Positions 47,101 through 59,987 of a stretch of 64,000 nucleotides of DNA are shown one piece after another. This stretch comes from Eudorina sp. 2006-703-Eu-15. Lineage: Eukaryota; Chlorophyta; Chlorophyceae; Chlamydomonadales; Volvocaceae. The stretch lies in assembly GCA_003117195.1 (NCBI GenBank), contig BDSI01000056.1, forward strand, positions 159,467-223,466. The letters are read 5' to 3'. Positions within the stretch are counted from its first letter, which is position 1; each line of letters begins with the position of its first letter. A program made the position numbers and the translations under genes. The notes under the pieces are model-generated. The model saw only the letters and a list, made by a program, of their open reading frames with translations, was not told the origin of the DNA and did not search any database.

Positions 47101-50100
47101 GCCGCCGCCGCCGCCGCCGGTGCGCCCATCCCGTCAGCTGCTGCGCCGCCGGCCGCCGCCCCCTCCCCCATCTCCAGATCCTCATCTCGCGGCGGCCGAT
47201 CCTGACCCGCGAGCAGCTCGGGGTCCCAGGCAAGCCTCCACAACAGCCGCCGCGCCCACCCGCGACGCCGGAACCGCACATCGCCCTCAACCCCCTCCGG
47301 ACCCGCTGCCATGTCCTCGTCCTCGTCCTCAGCCGCGTGACCCCCACCGCCGCCGCCGCCAACATGGCCGCCGCCGCCGCCGCCGCCGCCGTCCTCATCC
47401 CCGCTGCCGCTGGAGTCGCTGCCGACCGGATGCCCGCTGCGCGCCGCCGCCGCCGCCGCCGGCGAGGGGCCGGCCTGCGCGCCCACACCGGCTTTGGGAC
47501 CCACCCTCCAGGTGGCGGCGCAGGTGGCCAGGAAGCCGCTGGCCGCCGCGTCCACGTCGAAGCTGGCCACCTGTCGGCCGCTGCCCTCCTCGAGCACGTG
47601 AACGTACCGGGAGCCGCGAGGTGCGGGCTGGGGCCCGGGCAGTGGGGGAGCAGGCGGCGGCGCTGAAGGCGGCCCAGACGGCGGGGCCCCCCGGGGATCA
47701 TCCGCCAGGAGAAGCAGGTAGCCTCCTCCGCCGGCGGCGCCGGCGGTGGCAGCGGCGGTGGCGGCGGAGGTGGCAGCGTGCGGCATAGGATCGCTGCCCG
47801 TGGTTATGCGTTGGGGTGGGTGTGCTGCCAGGGGGCCGGGGGAGTGAGAGGCGACATGGGCCTGGCGGGTAGATGCGATGCCGGGGCCGGGGGCGGGGCC
47901 GGGCGGGTCCAGCCGCGGCACGTGCAGCAGCAGCCTCGGTCGGCCGATGGGGGCGGCCCCGGGGATCGGCGAGTGGGCGATAACCTGCCGGTCGCCACCG
48001 TCGGCGCCTACTGCCGACCCGTGGGTCGCGGGGATACCGGCCGGGCCCAGCGGCATTACGCTAGGCGGCTGGCGGCCCAGGCGGCTCAACCGCCGCAACG
48101 ACAGCAACCGCCAGGAGCCGTCGTTCAGCACCACCAGCGCCAGCTCCAGGGGAGGCTTCCGAGCAGAGGACGGCTCGGGGTGCGGCGGTGCCGCTGATCG
48201 TACCGCCGGCGCCGCCGACGCCGCCCCGGGTCGCCGCCTCCGCGGCGCCGCTTCAACCTCTGCAGCACGGCCGCCGCCGCCGCTGCCGCCACGCGCCGCC
48301 CCCGCTGCGAGGCCAGCTCCTCGGCCAGGCGGCGGCAGCAGACCCGGCGACGCCGCCGGCACATACATCGGCACCGCCAGCAGCGCCTCCAGTCCCGCGG
48401 GTCCCACGAGCGGCCGACCGACGCCGGCGGCGGCGGCGCCGGCGCCACACGCCTCCCCAGGGGCCGCGCCCCAGGTTCCCGTCGTCGGAACCAGCGGCGC
48501 GCACAGCAGGCGACCGGAGACGCCGCTCAGCTCCAGGAGATGTACGGCAGATCCCACCGCCAGGGCCTGCCAGGGCCGGCAGGGCGCCAGGGAGGCCAGA
48601 CGGATGGGGACCTGCTCCAGGGAGGTGTGCCACACCAGGCTCAGTGACGACGCCTGCGACGGCGGCCGAGACGGCGCGGACTGGGCCGCCTCGATGCCAC
48701 CGCCGCCGCCGCCGCCGCCAGACCGATTCGCTGCCGGCGCCGCCAAGTCCCTGTCCATGGCCTCTGCGCCGCCGCCGTCGGTCGCGACACCGACGGCGAC
48801 ACTGGCGCCGCCAGGCACCGCGGGCCGGCGCGCCGCCGCCGCCATACCGTACCGGAACACTGCCACGCCGCCGCTGCGGAGGCCTGCCAGGCACAGCACT
48901 GCGCCGGCGCCAGCGGGCTCCAGCGGCTCCCCCGCAGCCGCCGTTGGCACCGCGGGCGCCGGCGCGATGAACAGGACCGACTCGGGCACCACGGACGCCG
49001 ACTGCGGCCCCGCGGGGCCGACGAAGGGACCCAGCCCCTGCGGCACGGCCGTGGAGATCCGAGCCAGCCGCGTGAAGCGCAGCCCCGATGACCCGTGGGT
49101 CAGCAGCAGCAGCTGAATGCTGGGGGCGTGGTCGCCCACTAGGAGGTGGTACCGCCAGGGCGCGGCCTGAGCTGAGGCTGTAGCTGCAGGTGCAGCCAGT
49201 GCAGCTGCGTCACCTGCGCCGCCGCTGGCGGCAGTGGCGGGGCCGGCGCCGCCAACCACAGCAGCCCCCTGCCCTGCGGCCGCGGCCGCGGCGGCGGTAC
49301 CTGCAGCTGCCGCGGCCGCCGCCGCCGCCGCCGCTGCCAGCACCGGCGAGCCCGCTGCGTTGACGGAGCTCACTCGCGGCGGCAGCGGCGGCAAGCCCCC
49401 TGACTGACCCGCCCAGGCGGACCCGCCAGCAGCGGACCCGCCAGCGTCCGACGACTCCGTGGCTACTCCTGCCGCCGACGCCGCGGCGGCGGCGGCGGCG
49501 GCAGCGATGGCCGCAGCCGACGCACTCCTGCGGACCACTGCGTGGGTTCGCGGCGGCGGCGGAGCCTGCGGCGGCTGGCCAGCAGCAGCAGCATCCGGCG
49601 CCGGTGGCTGCGGCGGCAGCGGCCGCAGCGCGCAGCAGGAGGGCTCACAGTCGAGGGGCGGTGAGCAGCCCAGCTCCCGGACGGTGACGCCGCTGCGGGG
49701 CCGCTTGCGGCTCAGCCGGGTGCTGCCAGGGCCGCTGTGGCTGGGGCCCGGGCCGCCGCCGCCGCCGCCGCCGCCGGTGGCCGCCGCCGCTCTGCTGGCG
49801 GTGTGCTGTACGACCACCCCGAGCACCACAATTCGCCGATCCAGCCGCCGGACCAGCGCCACACAGCCCGGCGCCACCGCCCCCAGCAAGATGTCGGGAG
49901 CCGCCGCGCTCCACCAGGCGGCGCCGCCGTGCGACACCTCCGCCTCCACAGGCGACGGTGACGGTGAGGGTGCACTCGCGCCGCCGCCAGCGGCGGCGCC
50001 GTCGCTGGCCGGCGCAAAAGGTGCCGCCGCCGCCGCCGCCGCTGCCGCCGCCGCTGCCGGCCCCGGTGGACCTGGCGGTGCCTGTGGTTGTTGCGCCGCC

Positions 50101-53100
50101 CGGAGGAGCTCCTCAGCAGCCACGGAATCGCCGATGTCGCCATCGCCATCGCCGATGGAGAGCAGCGCAGGCGGCGGCGGCGGCGGCACGTTCAGGGTCG
50201 GTGGATAGCGGGGCGTGCCCGCGGCCGAGCGCGCCGCGTCTGCCGCGCCGTCGTCGTCCGCCGCGCCCTCGATCTGCATGTCAGACACAAGCGCGATGGC
50301 ACCCATGCCGTCCGCGACAGCGCCGTCCATGCTCGTACATCGGTCCCCCCCGTCGGCGTCAGCGCCGCCTCGGATGGCGGCGCCGCCGGCAACTGTCCCC
50401 TGGGGCGGCGGCGGCGGCGGACCCGCGGACATGTCGGCCTCCTCATCGGAGGTCACCGGAGGCCAGGTCCCTAGGTCCGCGCTGCCCGCAGCCGCCAGTT
50501 GACTGCCGCACGGGTGTGGCATGGCCACCGACACCGACGGCGACGGCGCCCGGTACGTGGTCGGCTGTCCCGGGGAGGCCCCCTGGCCCCCTGCTCCTGG
50601 CGGCTGCGGCTGCGCGGGAGGCGGCGGCTGCTCGGCGAACGGCCGGTCCTCGAAGCGGCTGCTCTTGGGACTTGGCCAGGTGCTCCGGGGCAGGGGCGCG
50701 TCGCAACCGCCGCTGCCGGCGGCGGCGCCGTCAGCGTCGTCGGCCGGCGGGGCGCCGGTGGGGCACACCGCCGCCGGTGCCCCGCCGACCGGCCGCAGTC
50801 CCGGGCTGGACAGCGAGTCCAGGGACGCCAGCAGGACCCCCGAGGGCGTTACCTGAGAGGGCCGACAGGCACACACACAGCCATCCAGGGCATAGGATGG
50901 GTGAGTGGGTGGTTACGGGAAATTGGCAAACTTACTCAAACTGCGCTGCTGCAAGAGAAAGGATTGGTGAAGGTGAAGAATCAAGTGTACCAGGATCTCC
51001 AGCGATGCGACGACGTCCACCTTGTAGGCTTTGACAAATACTGACTGAATGTGCGGATGACGAAACCAAAGAATCTGCCGAACGCCAGTTCGGCCACGTA
51101 GCTGGTTAAGTGTCGGACCGCTGGCGGCTGTCAAAGTTACCAACGAGCCCTAGCTCCGGAACTCAAAGTCGATTGGTAAAGTAAAAGAAGCTTAGCCGTC
51201 AAGTGCAAACCATAGGTTGAATGGGGTGGGTGGGCGGGCACTGTGGCGGGACTGCGGCGGGCACTGCGGCGGGCAAGGCCGCCGCTCGGGTCTGACGCGT
51301 TTGCCGGCAAGGGTGGGGTTTGAACGAACGTCTCGGAGGCTCCCAGCTGCGGTGCCCTTAGGGATGTCGTGTCGTGACGCTCCATCATCTGCTGGCGGGT
51401 TGCCCTCTACATGGGGTTGCGGACTTGAGGGGTCCCGCAACACAGCACAGCACAGCACAGCGCGCACAGGACAGCACAGCGCAGCACAGGACAGCGCAGG
51501 ACAGCGCAGCCTCTCGTCTTTATAATTTCCATCCGCACGGCGGAAGGACGTCTGCGCTGTGCTGTCCTGTCCTGTGCTGTCCTGTGCTGCGCTGTGCTGT
51601 GGGCGCCACCCCGCACCCATGCATGCATGCATGCACGTGCCCGTGCACCCCACCCACCTGCACCAGCACGCCGTCCGCCACCAGCCCCGCCGCCACCGTC
51701 GGCTCCCAGTGCCGCAGCTGCAGCGCCTCCGTCACGTCCCGCAGCGACGGCTCCACCGCCGCAACGCGCCGCTCAGGATTGGGCGCGCCGGATCCAAGTC
51801 CGGGCTCGGACCTGGATCCGGATTCCGCCACGAAATCCGTATCTAGCACGGGCGCCATCGCGCGCGAGCCGCCGAGGAACGACACAACGACCAGGCTGCC
51901 GCCGGGCGGTGGCGCGCCGGGCGACGGCGGCGGCGGCGGCATGGCCGCTCCCGCCGCGGCCGCGGCCGCGCCTGCCGCGGCCGCCGACCCTGTCCCACTG
52001 GACGTGGTGATGGGCGCGCGGAGGGGAATGGACCAGAGACCTGCGCGCCGCAGGTTGCGCAGGGTCGCAGCGAAGCGGTATGGGGAGCTGCGAAGGTGAC
52101 CCGGGGGGCTACTGCTACTGCTACTGCTACTGCTACTGCTACTGCTACTGCTACTGCTACTGCTACTGCTACTGCTACTGCTACTGCTACTGCTACTGCT
52201 GCTACTGCTACTGCTACTGCTACTGCTACTGCTACTGCTACTGCTACTGCTACTGCATGGGGGAGGGGGATAACACGGGTCAATGTGTCCCATGGGTACC
52301 CGGCCGGCAGCCAAGGACGGAGCTGTGGGACCGCCTACCTGTGGGTGTGGCCCCCTGGCTGGGCACACGGGCCACCAGAGGTGCCGCCAGGCAGCCCCGC
52401 AGCACCTGCAGCTTGGGCTCCCGCCGGCTGCCGGGGGCCCCTGCCTCCTCCTCCTTCTCCCCCGGGGAGATGGGCGGGGGGAGGGGCGGGGAGGGGGAGG
52501 GCAGCTCCAGGACCGCGCCTGTGACCTGTCAGCACGCGGCACCACACCCGGCACACCCCGCGTCAGCACACAAGGGAGGTTGTGTGTTGGGCGGACTACC
52601 TACCACAAACACACCAAACAGCGCACACACGTACGTACGTACACACGAACACGTACGTACACACGAACACGTACGTACACACGAACACGTACGCAACGCT
52701 GCTTATGCCTCAGTCTGTTTAGTCTCATCAACGATGACATGCAAAGCTGCGTGCAAGGAACCCTTGGCAATGCATCCACACTGCGTGACGCGCCCCGCCG
52801 CAATCCCAGGCGCGCACCTGCAACAAGCCACCCCGCCCCGACACGCCGCCCGCCTCCGTCACCACAAAGTCAACCATGGGTCGGGGCTGCGGCACCCTCC
52901 CCAGCAGCCGCAGCACCAGCACCCCAGACCCAGGCGGCAGCACCCCAGGCGGCAGCCGCTGCAGCGGCGGCCCCGCCGCCGTCCCCTCAGCCGCCATCAT
53001 CGTAGCCGCCGGCGCGGTCGCTGGCCTGGCGCCTACCGGCGGTCGGCCCACGCCGCCTGAGCCAGCCGCCCAGCGCACCAGACCTCCAGACCCACGGGTC

Positions 53101-56100
53101 GCAACCGCGGTGTGCCCCGCCCTGACTCCGGGCGCTGACGCTGGCCCGCCCAGCTGGTGGTGCTGCGGTGGTGGAGTCTCGGAGCCAGCCAGCTCCCGCC
53201 CGCGCGGCGGTAAGCCCGGGGGACCGACCCCTGGGTCGCCCACAGGTGGCAGGTTGGTGCTGCTGCTGCGCGCCACGCAAACAGCGTCACCGCCGGCGGG
53301 CCCATAGCCGCGCGAGCTCATCAGGGATGACACGGGCAGCGGGGAAGCGGGCGGCGGCAGCTGCGCCGGCGGCGGCATGGGTGGAGGCGGCAGCGGCGGT
53401 GGTGGTGTTGCGGTTCGCACCCGCAGCTGCGGCCGCGGCCGCCGGCCGTGGTGCTGCTGTGATTGTAGCATCGGAGGTCCCGGCGTCAGCCTGTGCCTGT
53501 GCCTGTGCCGCAAGATGAGGACGTCGCCGCCCTCCTCAGCCCACACCATGACGCCGCTGACGGACGCCGGCAGCGCCGCCACCGCGCGCGCAGGGCGTAC
53601 TGCCGTACAGCCTCCAGCCGCCGGGGCGGTTGCAGTCGCCGAGGCCGGGTAGGTTGCGGCGGTGGCACCAGCCCCGGGCAACAAGCAATTCAGTGCACCC
53701 AACCGCACCCACCCCAGGTCTTCCGCTTCGTCTTCCGGCTCCCGCTCCAGCTGGGCGACAGCCTGCGCCTCCGGCGTGTCGAACCTGGCTGTAGCATCCC
53801 CTACAGCGCCGCTGCTCGTCCCTGCTACTGCCCCGTCGTCGAAGCTGCAGTCGCTCATGACGACCCGCTGGGGTCCCGCCACTACTCCCGCCGCTACAGT
53901 TGCCCCTGCTGCCGCTGCTGCTACATCTAATGCCGCGGCCGGCGCCGCTGCAGTAGCACCCGCAGTAGCAGCTCCCTCAGGGCCCCGCCAGTGCGCTGGT
54001 CGCGCCTCTGAGACGGCCACGGAGAGACAGAGCGCGGGCCCAGCCGCCGAGCAGAGCAGCAGGCGCCGAACGTCTGACCCATGGGTCAGTGCTAACGAGG
54101 CGCCCGAGTGAGGCCCGAGGGGCGCGGGCGGCGCGGGTCCGGTGCGGGCTTGGCGGGTTGGTGCGGCTGCGGCCCCTGGTGCGGAACCCTGAACGCTGAC
54201 TGGAGAGGAGCCCGGCGGGGGCGGCAGCCACTCGGCCGCCGCGATGACGTGTCCGTCCATGTACGGCTCCGGTACGGGGAGCCGCTCGACCCCCAGCACC
54301 GGCGGGGCCTGCGGCAGGAAGCGGCAGGAAACACACACACACACACACACCCCGAAGCATGTCACGCACTCCTGTTCTGCCTGCTTAAATAACACACACA
54401 CACACACACACACACCGAAGCAGCGAATTGCGCCACCCGCCCGCCCGCCCGCTCGCCCGCCCGCCCAGCATATGCTGGTATGCTGGTGCACTGCTCGTCA
54501 CCACTGCGGCAGCTTCGCATGCAGATGGCAGCCCTTGAACATGCCACTCGCAACGTCTGTGATCGTACTAGTGCAGGCGAGTTCAGACGAGAGCTTCAAG
54601 CTTCGAGCTGCACACCCATCCCCCCACACGGCGTGCCCCGGCTCGTTCTGTGTTCGTTAGTTTCAATATGTGCCCCTCCTTCCCCTGCCGCGAAGGCGGC
54701 GCACCCACCTCGGCCCCCAACCCTTATGTCAATACAGACAGCGAAACCGCAAGTAAAGCACCCCCTCGCCCCATCCTCCTCCCCGCAGCTCGCCCCGACC
54801 TGCGGAATGCCCAACATCGCCTGGGATCAGCTGTCCCACTCACCTAAGAGGCCGCATCGACCTCCCACATCCCCCTCACATCCCACCCCACATCCCCCCC
54901 ACAACATAGCTACCAACCTGAGTGAGCGGCCTGAGCGGCTTCGCGCCCAGGATGTCCTGCGCCTCCAGCTGCAGCGCCGTCGCCTCCGCAGCTGCCGCCG
55001 CCGCCGCCGCCGCGAGCACATCCACCCCGCTCGCCTGCCGCAGCTGCCTCGGCCTTCCGCCGAGCGACTCCGCGCCGCCACCCACCCGCACCCGCCTCTG
55101 CTGCCCGCGCACCCCGACCCTCACCACCTGGCCCCGAGGCGCCGCCTCAGGCCCGGGCCCTACCCACGGGGCCCCCAGCCAGCGGCCGCCACCGCCACTA
55201 CCACCCGCGGCGGCGGCCCTCGGTCCTGCGTCTGCGTGTGGAGGTGCGTATGGTTGTGGCAGGTGGGCGGCGGCAGGCTGGCGGCGGTGCACCTCCATAA
55301 TCGCCGCCATCCGGTCCACCTCCTCCCGCAAGTCGTCGTACAGCTGCCTGCTGTCGGCTCGCCGCGGCATGCGCCGCCGCAGCGCTGCGGAGGCGGCGCC
55401 GCTGTCGCCAGCCTCGTGCTCGTCCAACTCAAGCTCGTCGTCGTCGTCGCCGCCGCCGCCAGCATGTAAGCAAGCTGCGCTAGAGGATCCGTCTGGTGGA
55501 CACTCGTCCCAGTCCATTGACACCGCCGCCTCACTGCCGCCGCCGGATGCCGCTGCCGCCGCCGCCGCCGCCGCAGCAGCAGCAGCAGCAGCAGCCCCGA
55601 ACACAACCCGGCCGCGACGCCGCGCGGGATCGCTGTCGGCGCCGCCGCTGTCGGATCCCGTCACGAATCCGTCATCGGCACCGGCGGCGCCGCCGCCGCC
55701 GCCGCCGCTGCCGCGGCCAGCAGCCGACCGCGCATCGACCGCCGCTCCGAATTGCCTCTCCGCGAACCGCAGGTACGCCCAGCCCCGGCCCGCGGCCGCG
55801 GCGGGAGCCCGCTGCTGCTGCTGCTGCTGCTGTCGCTGCCGGTGCGCCCTCGCCAGCACGTCGTCCAGGTCGCCACTCTCCATGCGCCACTCCCCAAGGC
55901 TGCACCCGCAGTCCGCGCGCGCGTCGCCCGTGCTCCGGCCCGCGCCGTCACCACCGCCCTCATCGCCGCCGCCCATGTCCTCATCATCGCCATCGTCATC
56001 ATCATCGCTGCGGCTGCCGGACGCGCTGCTCGAGCTGCTGGCGGCGCTGCCGCGCCGGGGCCGCTCCCGCGCCGCGGCCCGTCGAGGTGCCGGGGAGGAC

Positions 56101-59100
56101 GCCGGGGCCGCGGCGGCGGCGGCTGCCGCCCCCACCAGGTCCTCCAGGTAGAGCACGGGCGGGGCGAGGCCTCCCGCGGGGGAGGCGGCGGTCAAGTGGG
56201 CCGACGATCCCGCCAACGGCGACGGCGGCGCCGCTGCCGTCCCCGAGCCGCCGGAGCCGCCGGCGTGCGGCGGATGGACTTCGGACGCCGCGGCGGCGGC
56301 CCGGGATGGAGAACGGCCGGCGCCCGCAGCCGGGGCGCAGTGGGGCGGAGAGTGGGGCCCCGCCGCCGCCGCCGCCGCCAGGGGACCGGGGACGGGTGAG
56401 CGGCGGCTGCTGGAGTCGGCCGACAGCGAGTTGCGGGCCAGCAGCGCCGCCAGCAGGAAGGCAGCGCCGTGGGTGCCAACCACCATCAGACCTGGGGAGG
56501 GGTGGGGAGGGAAGGGGAGGGGTGGGGAGGGGTGGGGAGGGGTGGGGAGGGGTGGGGTGGGGAGGGGTGGGGAGGGGAGGGGTGGGGAGGGGAGGGGAGG
56601 GGTGCCAGGGTACGGTAGGCGGAGCCGCGGCGACAGTAATAGTGACCGGAGCGACAGTAGCGGCACCAACACCAGCAGCAGCAGCAGTAGTGGAAGGGAC
56701 AACGGCGGCCAGGCATGGCCAGGGTCCAAAAGGGCCGGACTCCGCATCACCTACAGACAGGCCTCGGGCCCCGGCTAAGGGGGTTGGTGGCGCTGTGCAG
56801 GACTGAACCGCCAACTCACCGACACACCACCTGCGCTGTTGGGGGCCGCACAATGCATCACGCCGTTGCAAGCAATACCTATGCCCCCCGCCCCTCTCCC
56901 TCCCTCCCTCCCTCCCTCCCTCCCCTGCCGTCCCTCCCCCACCTGCCGTCCCCGAGTCGCCCGACGCCGCCCGGAGCACATGCGCCACACCCAGCAGCGG
57001 CCCCCGGGACCACGCGGCGGCACCCGGGCAGCCGGGGGACGCGCTGTGCTTCCCCCCCGAGGGGTCATCCCGGCGGCCCTGGCCTGAGCTCCGTTGGGCG
57101 GGTGCGGGTGCGGGTGCGGGTGCGGCTGCGGCTGCATGGGGGGAAGGACACGGTGCGGGGCCGCAGCCGCCCAGGCGGATGACGAGGTCGCACTCCAGCA
57201 TGCCGGACGGTGACCCGTGGGTCGGGGTCGGGGTCCAGCGGAGCAGCAGCACCTCGCCGGCGTCCGTGCTGGACCTGGGGCGGCGGTGTCCCGTCCAGCG
57301 CCGCGCGGGGGAGCGCGAGGGAGCGCGAGGGAGCGCGGGGGAGGGCGGGGTGCGGGACTGACTGACCCATATGAGGTGCACCTGGGGAGATCAGACGACC
57401 CCATGCGACGCTCGCCCCATGACCCCGCAGCGTCGGTTGAGGCCCGCACCCCGCAGCGTCGGTTGAGGCCCGCACCCCGCAGCGTCGGTTGAGGCCCGCA
57501 CCCCGCAGCGTCGGTTGAGGCCCGCACCCCGCAGCGTCGGTTGAGGCCCGCACCCCGCAGCGTCGGTTGAGGCCCGCACCCCGCAGCGTCGGTTGAGGCC
57601 CGCACCCCGCAGCGTCGGTTGAGGCCCGCACCCCGCAGCGTCGGTTGAGGCCCGCACCCCGCAGCGTCGGTTGAGGCCCGCACCCCACAGCGCTGTCACG
57701 ACGGGAGGGGAGAGCCTTAATAAGGACAGACCGACCCAAATGGCCCCGGGTCACACACCGAGCCAAGCGCAAGAAGCGGGAGCCAAGGAGATGAGAAGAT
57801 GACCTGGAGCAGCCGTACAGCCGTCGGGATGCTCGTCCATCTGATAAGGACGGGCAGGGCTGTTCAACGAGGCTGCGGCCCTGACGGGGCTGGCGCCTCC
57901 TTCAGACCCCCTGCCTACCCTCCTACACGTAACTCGCTGCTCTCGCATCCATCCATCCACGCACGCACGCACCTGCGCACCAGCGCCGCGACCCGGAATC
58001 CGCCAACCGCGGAGCCACCGCCATCCGCACCGCCGGCCCGGTGGCCGTGCCCCTGCCGCCCATCGCCATCAGCCCCCGTGCTGCCGCCGCATGCACCTCC
58101 CTGCCCCATGGCCTCCTGCCCGCATGGATCCGTCCCAAAGCAAAGGGCCTCGAGGACGGCCAGGTCCCAAATCGCCCCACAGCCCGGCTCCAGGGGCAGC
58201 GGCAGGTAGCTGCTGTTCGCGACGACCCGTGGGTCAGACGCCGCCAGCGCCTCCGCCGTGGCCCGCCTGAGGTCCCGCGGCGCCGCGCCCGCCACCGGCC
58301 CAGCAGTCAGTCGCGGCGGGGGCGCGGGATCCCCACGAGGCCGCCTATGGGTGTAGAGCGCGGGCTCGGACGCCAAGACGTCCCGATGGCGAGGGCCGGG
58401 AGCGCCGTCCACGGCTGCTGCCCCTGTGGGTTGGGGTTCAGGGTTTACAGCTGCGGCTGCTGCTGCTGCTGCTGCGGGCACTCCGTCCTCAGTTATGGGT
58501 GCTGCGGCCGCTTCGCCCGCTCCCGCTGCTGCTCCTGCTGCTGCTGCTTCTCCTGTCGCCCGCGGTGCCGATGTCGCCGACACGGGCGGCAGGTAGAAGA
58601 TCCGGTCCTGGAAGGCGGCGACTGCAACGCCGTGGCGGCCCGACGGCGATGCCGCCAGTAGGCGCGGCATGAAGCGCGGCTGGGTGCCTGCGAGGGTGTT
58701 GCGACCAGCACCACGGTACCTGGGGATCGCAGAGGCAAACCCTCGAATCCACAGACCCCTCTCTCCCTACGTCCATCACCCATCTGTCACCGAGCGCCCG
58801 CGCGCAAAGAGCCCAACGGTGGCCTCCTCCACCCACCCCACAGGCTCGACGTGACTCATATCGTCCCGCACCTGGCCCCGTCAGCTGCACCTCCTGCACC
58901 AGGATGAACCTGCGGCGTAGGGGTCCCGCGGGAGGGATCAGTTCAGTCCCCGGCGGCCTGTCAGCAAGGCCAGCAATCCTGACGCCGCTCCAGTCCTGAC
59001 GCCCCTCAGTACCGAGGTCAGGACCGGTGCCAGGGTCAACGCCGAGGTCAACGTCAGGAGCTCAGGATGCGGCCGAGGCGGCCACCGGGTCAGGTCCAGA

Positions 59101-59987
59101 CGCTGTACCAACCAGCAGGCTTGCTCAAGCAGCCGCCGCACCGCACCGCCACCAGTCACCGAGCATGTTCCTCCTCCCCCTCCTCCGCCCTCTCTCCGCA
59201 TACGGTACCCCTCCCACCCCTCCCACCAATTTCCTATACCCTCCCACCCCTCCCACCAATTTCCTATACCCTCCCACCCCTACCAATTTCCTATACCCTC
59301 CCACCCCTACCAATTTCCTATACCCTCCCACCCCTACCTGTTCGGCAGCTTGTCAAAGCGGAGCACCGCCACCCTGCCCACATCGGACAGCAGCACCAGG
59401 CTGTCCGGGGACCAGGGGGGCCCCTGGCCCTGGCCCTGCACCTGCGGATAGGCGGGTAGACAAGGCCGTTGGCGCGTTACCCGTCGTTACCCGTCAGGGG
59501 TGTTTTATTACTTGGTATCGACACCAGTGCTCTTGCGGCATCTGGTGGATGCGGCGGCTCTGGCGCCCGTCGGCACCATCACGGCCGGGGGATCACTGGT
59601 TGGGGCTGGAGGGGGACCCGGCGACATCAGGAGGCGTGCGGGACCCGCGGTGAAAGTGGAGAGGAAAAGCACGGCGTTGGAGCCCCAGAAGATGCGCCAG
59701 CCCGCAGAGATGCAACCTGTTGCGCCACTCACTCTGGAGGGCGGTTCGTGTTCTGGGTCCCAGCGCAAGACACGCATATCGACGACAGCTTCGCCGGTTT
59801 GGAGGGGTTGGCTGCAGATGCTGGCGGCCGCCCCTGAAGCGTCCATTGCGAGCAGCTCCAGACTGCTCCCGGCGTGGACCAGCACCACCTGCGTCTGGCC
59901 CGGCTGTCCAGCAACGAAGCTGCCGCAGACCACATGCTCGACAATCCCACTTGGGACCAAAGTCTTTGACAACCATGACGGTGCCAT
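44180..59987 (-). CDS. Giant CPSF_A/MMS1-superfamily protein (DDB1/CPSF160/SF3B3 relative)
   Basis: Twelve exons: 59987..59733, 59441..59338, 58909..58872, 58687..57973, 57274..56943, 56491..54918, 54308..52818, 52525..52339, 52087..51658, 50852..45611 (5.2 kb uninterrupted), 45260..45035, 44729..44180. This gives about 3,700 aa, against roughly 1,100-1,450 usual for the superfamily. MMS1_N-type beta-propeller signs are VPSGIVEHVVCGSFVAG, SLELLAM, LVLLSDVGRVAVLRF and RHGVAVAAFQDRIFYL; a middle block has AAGLVADGVLVQ. CPSF_A signs are VVAAGRRLLLYAM, LPVTAMSVCPGRHLLATTDG, ARPVTSVLLL and GMLDGDLLEGVLELP. Between them lie long Ala/Gly/Ser/Gln/acidic tracts. I think the closest plant relative is the fourth, little-studied Arabidopsis member (At3g11960) rather than DDB1, from memory of shared motifs. 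All junctions agree in phase except exon 8 to 9 (phase 1 to 2). Confidence 0.85.
51435..51602. repeat. Imperfect inverted repeat in intron 9 of the CPSF_A-family gene
   Basis: Left arm 51440-51510 is built of CAGCACAGGA-type units; right arm 51552-51602 has the reverse complement (TCCTGTGCTG units). A 24-nt stretch pairs perfectly and the rest pairs with register shifts, leaving a ~40-nt unpaired centre. Confidence 0.8.
52108..52254. repeat. (CTACTG)n hexanucleotide array
   Basis: About 24 copies of CTACTG with one slip near 52198. It lies 20 bp upstream (in gene sense) of exon 9 of the CPSF_A-family gene. On the sense strand it reads (CAGTAG)n and, in the exon 9 frame, would encode polyserine, so it could be partly coding if the splice site were moved. 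Confidence 0.95.
54335..54415 (+). repeat. Dispersed family 1 repeat, short copy with (CA)n
   Basis: Only the 3' part of the family is present: CATGTCACGCACTCCTGTTC, TGCCTGCTTAAATAACACAC and a (CA)n tail, with another (CA)n in front. This is the most strongly 5'-truncated of the four copies. Confidence 0.8.
56492..56605. repeat. [14 protein letters not shown] G-rich repeat in intron 5 of the CPSF_A-family gene
   Basis: Tandem GGGGAGGGGTGGGG units immediately upstream (in gene sense) of the acceptor of exon 6. On the sense strand it is C-rich and acts as an extended polypyrimidine tract. Confidence 0.9.
57430..57690. repeat. 26-bp minisatellite in intron 4 of the CPSF_A-family gene
   Basis: About ten near-perfect copies of a 26-bp unit containing CCCCGCAGCGTCGGTTGAGG. 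All frames through it are open, giving spurious ORFs on the minus strand. The unit contains GCAG, so each copy offers a decoy splice acceptor on the plus strand only. Confidence 0.96.
59212..59338 (-). repeat. Tandem array of the AGGAAATTGG element
   Basis: Four copies of a 23-30 bp unit containing CCAATTTCCTATACCCTCCC, the reverse complement of the family 3 core plus its G-rich leader. The array ends at the donor of exon 2 of the CPSF_A-family gene. Confidence 0.9.

Noticed and set aside
48187..49116. Plus-strand ORFs opposite the giant CPSF_A-family exon
   Set aside because: Shadow frames of alanine/glycine-rich coding sequence. The minus strand carries the recognisable CPSF_A motifs.
57065..57772. 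Minus-strand ORFs with a 26-residue tandem repeat, suggestive of a repeat protein
   Set aside because: The unit is 26 bp, so every frame shows the same peptide repeat. It sits in an intron with consistent flanking exons.
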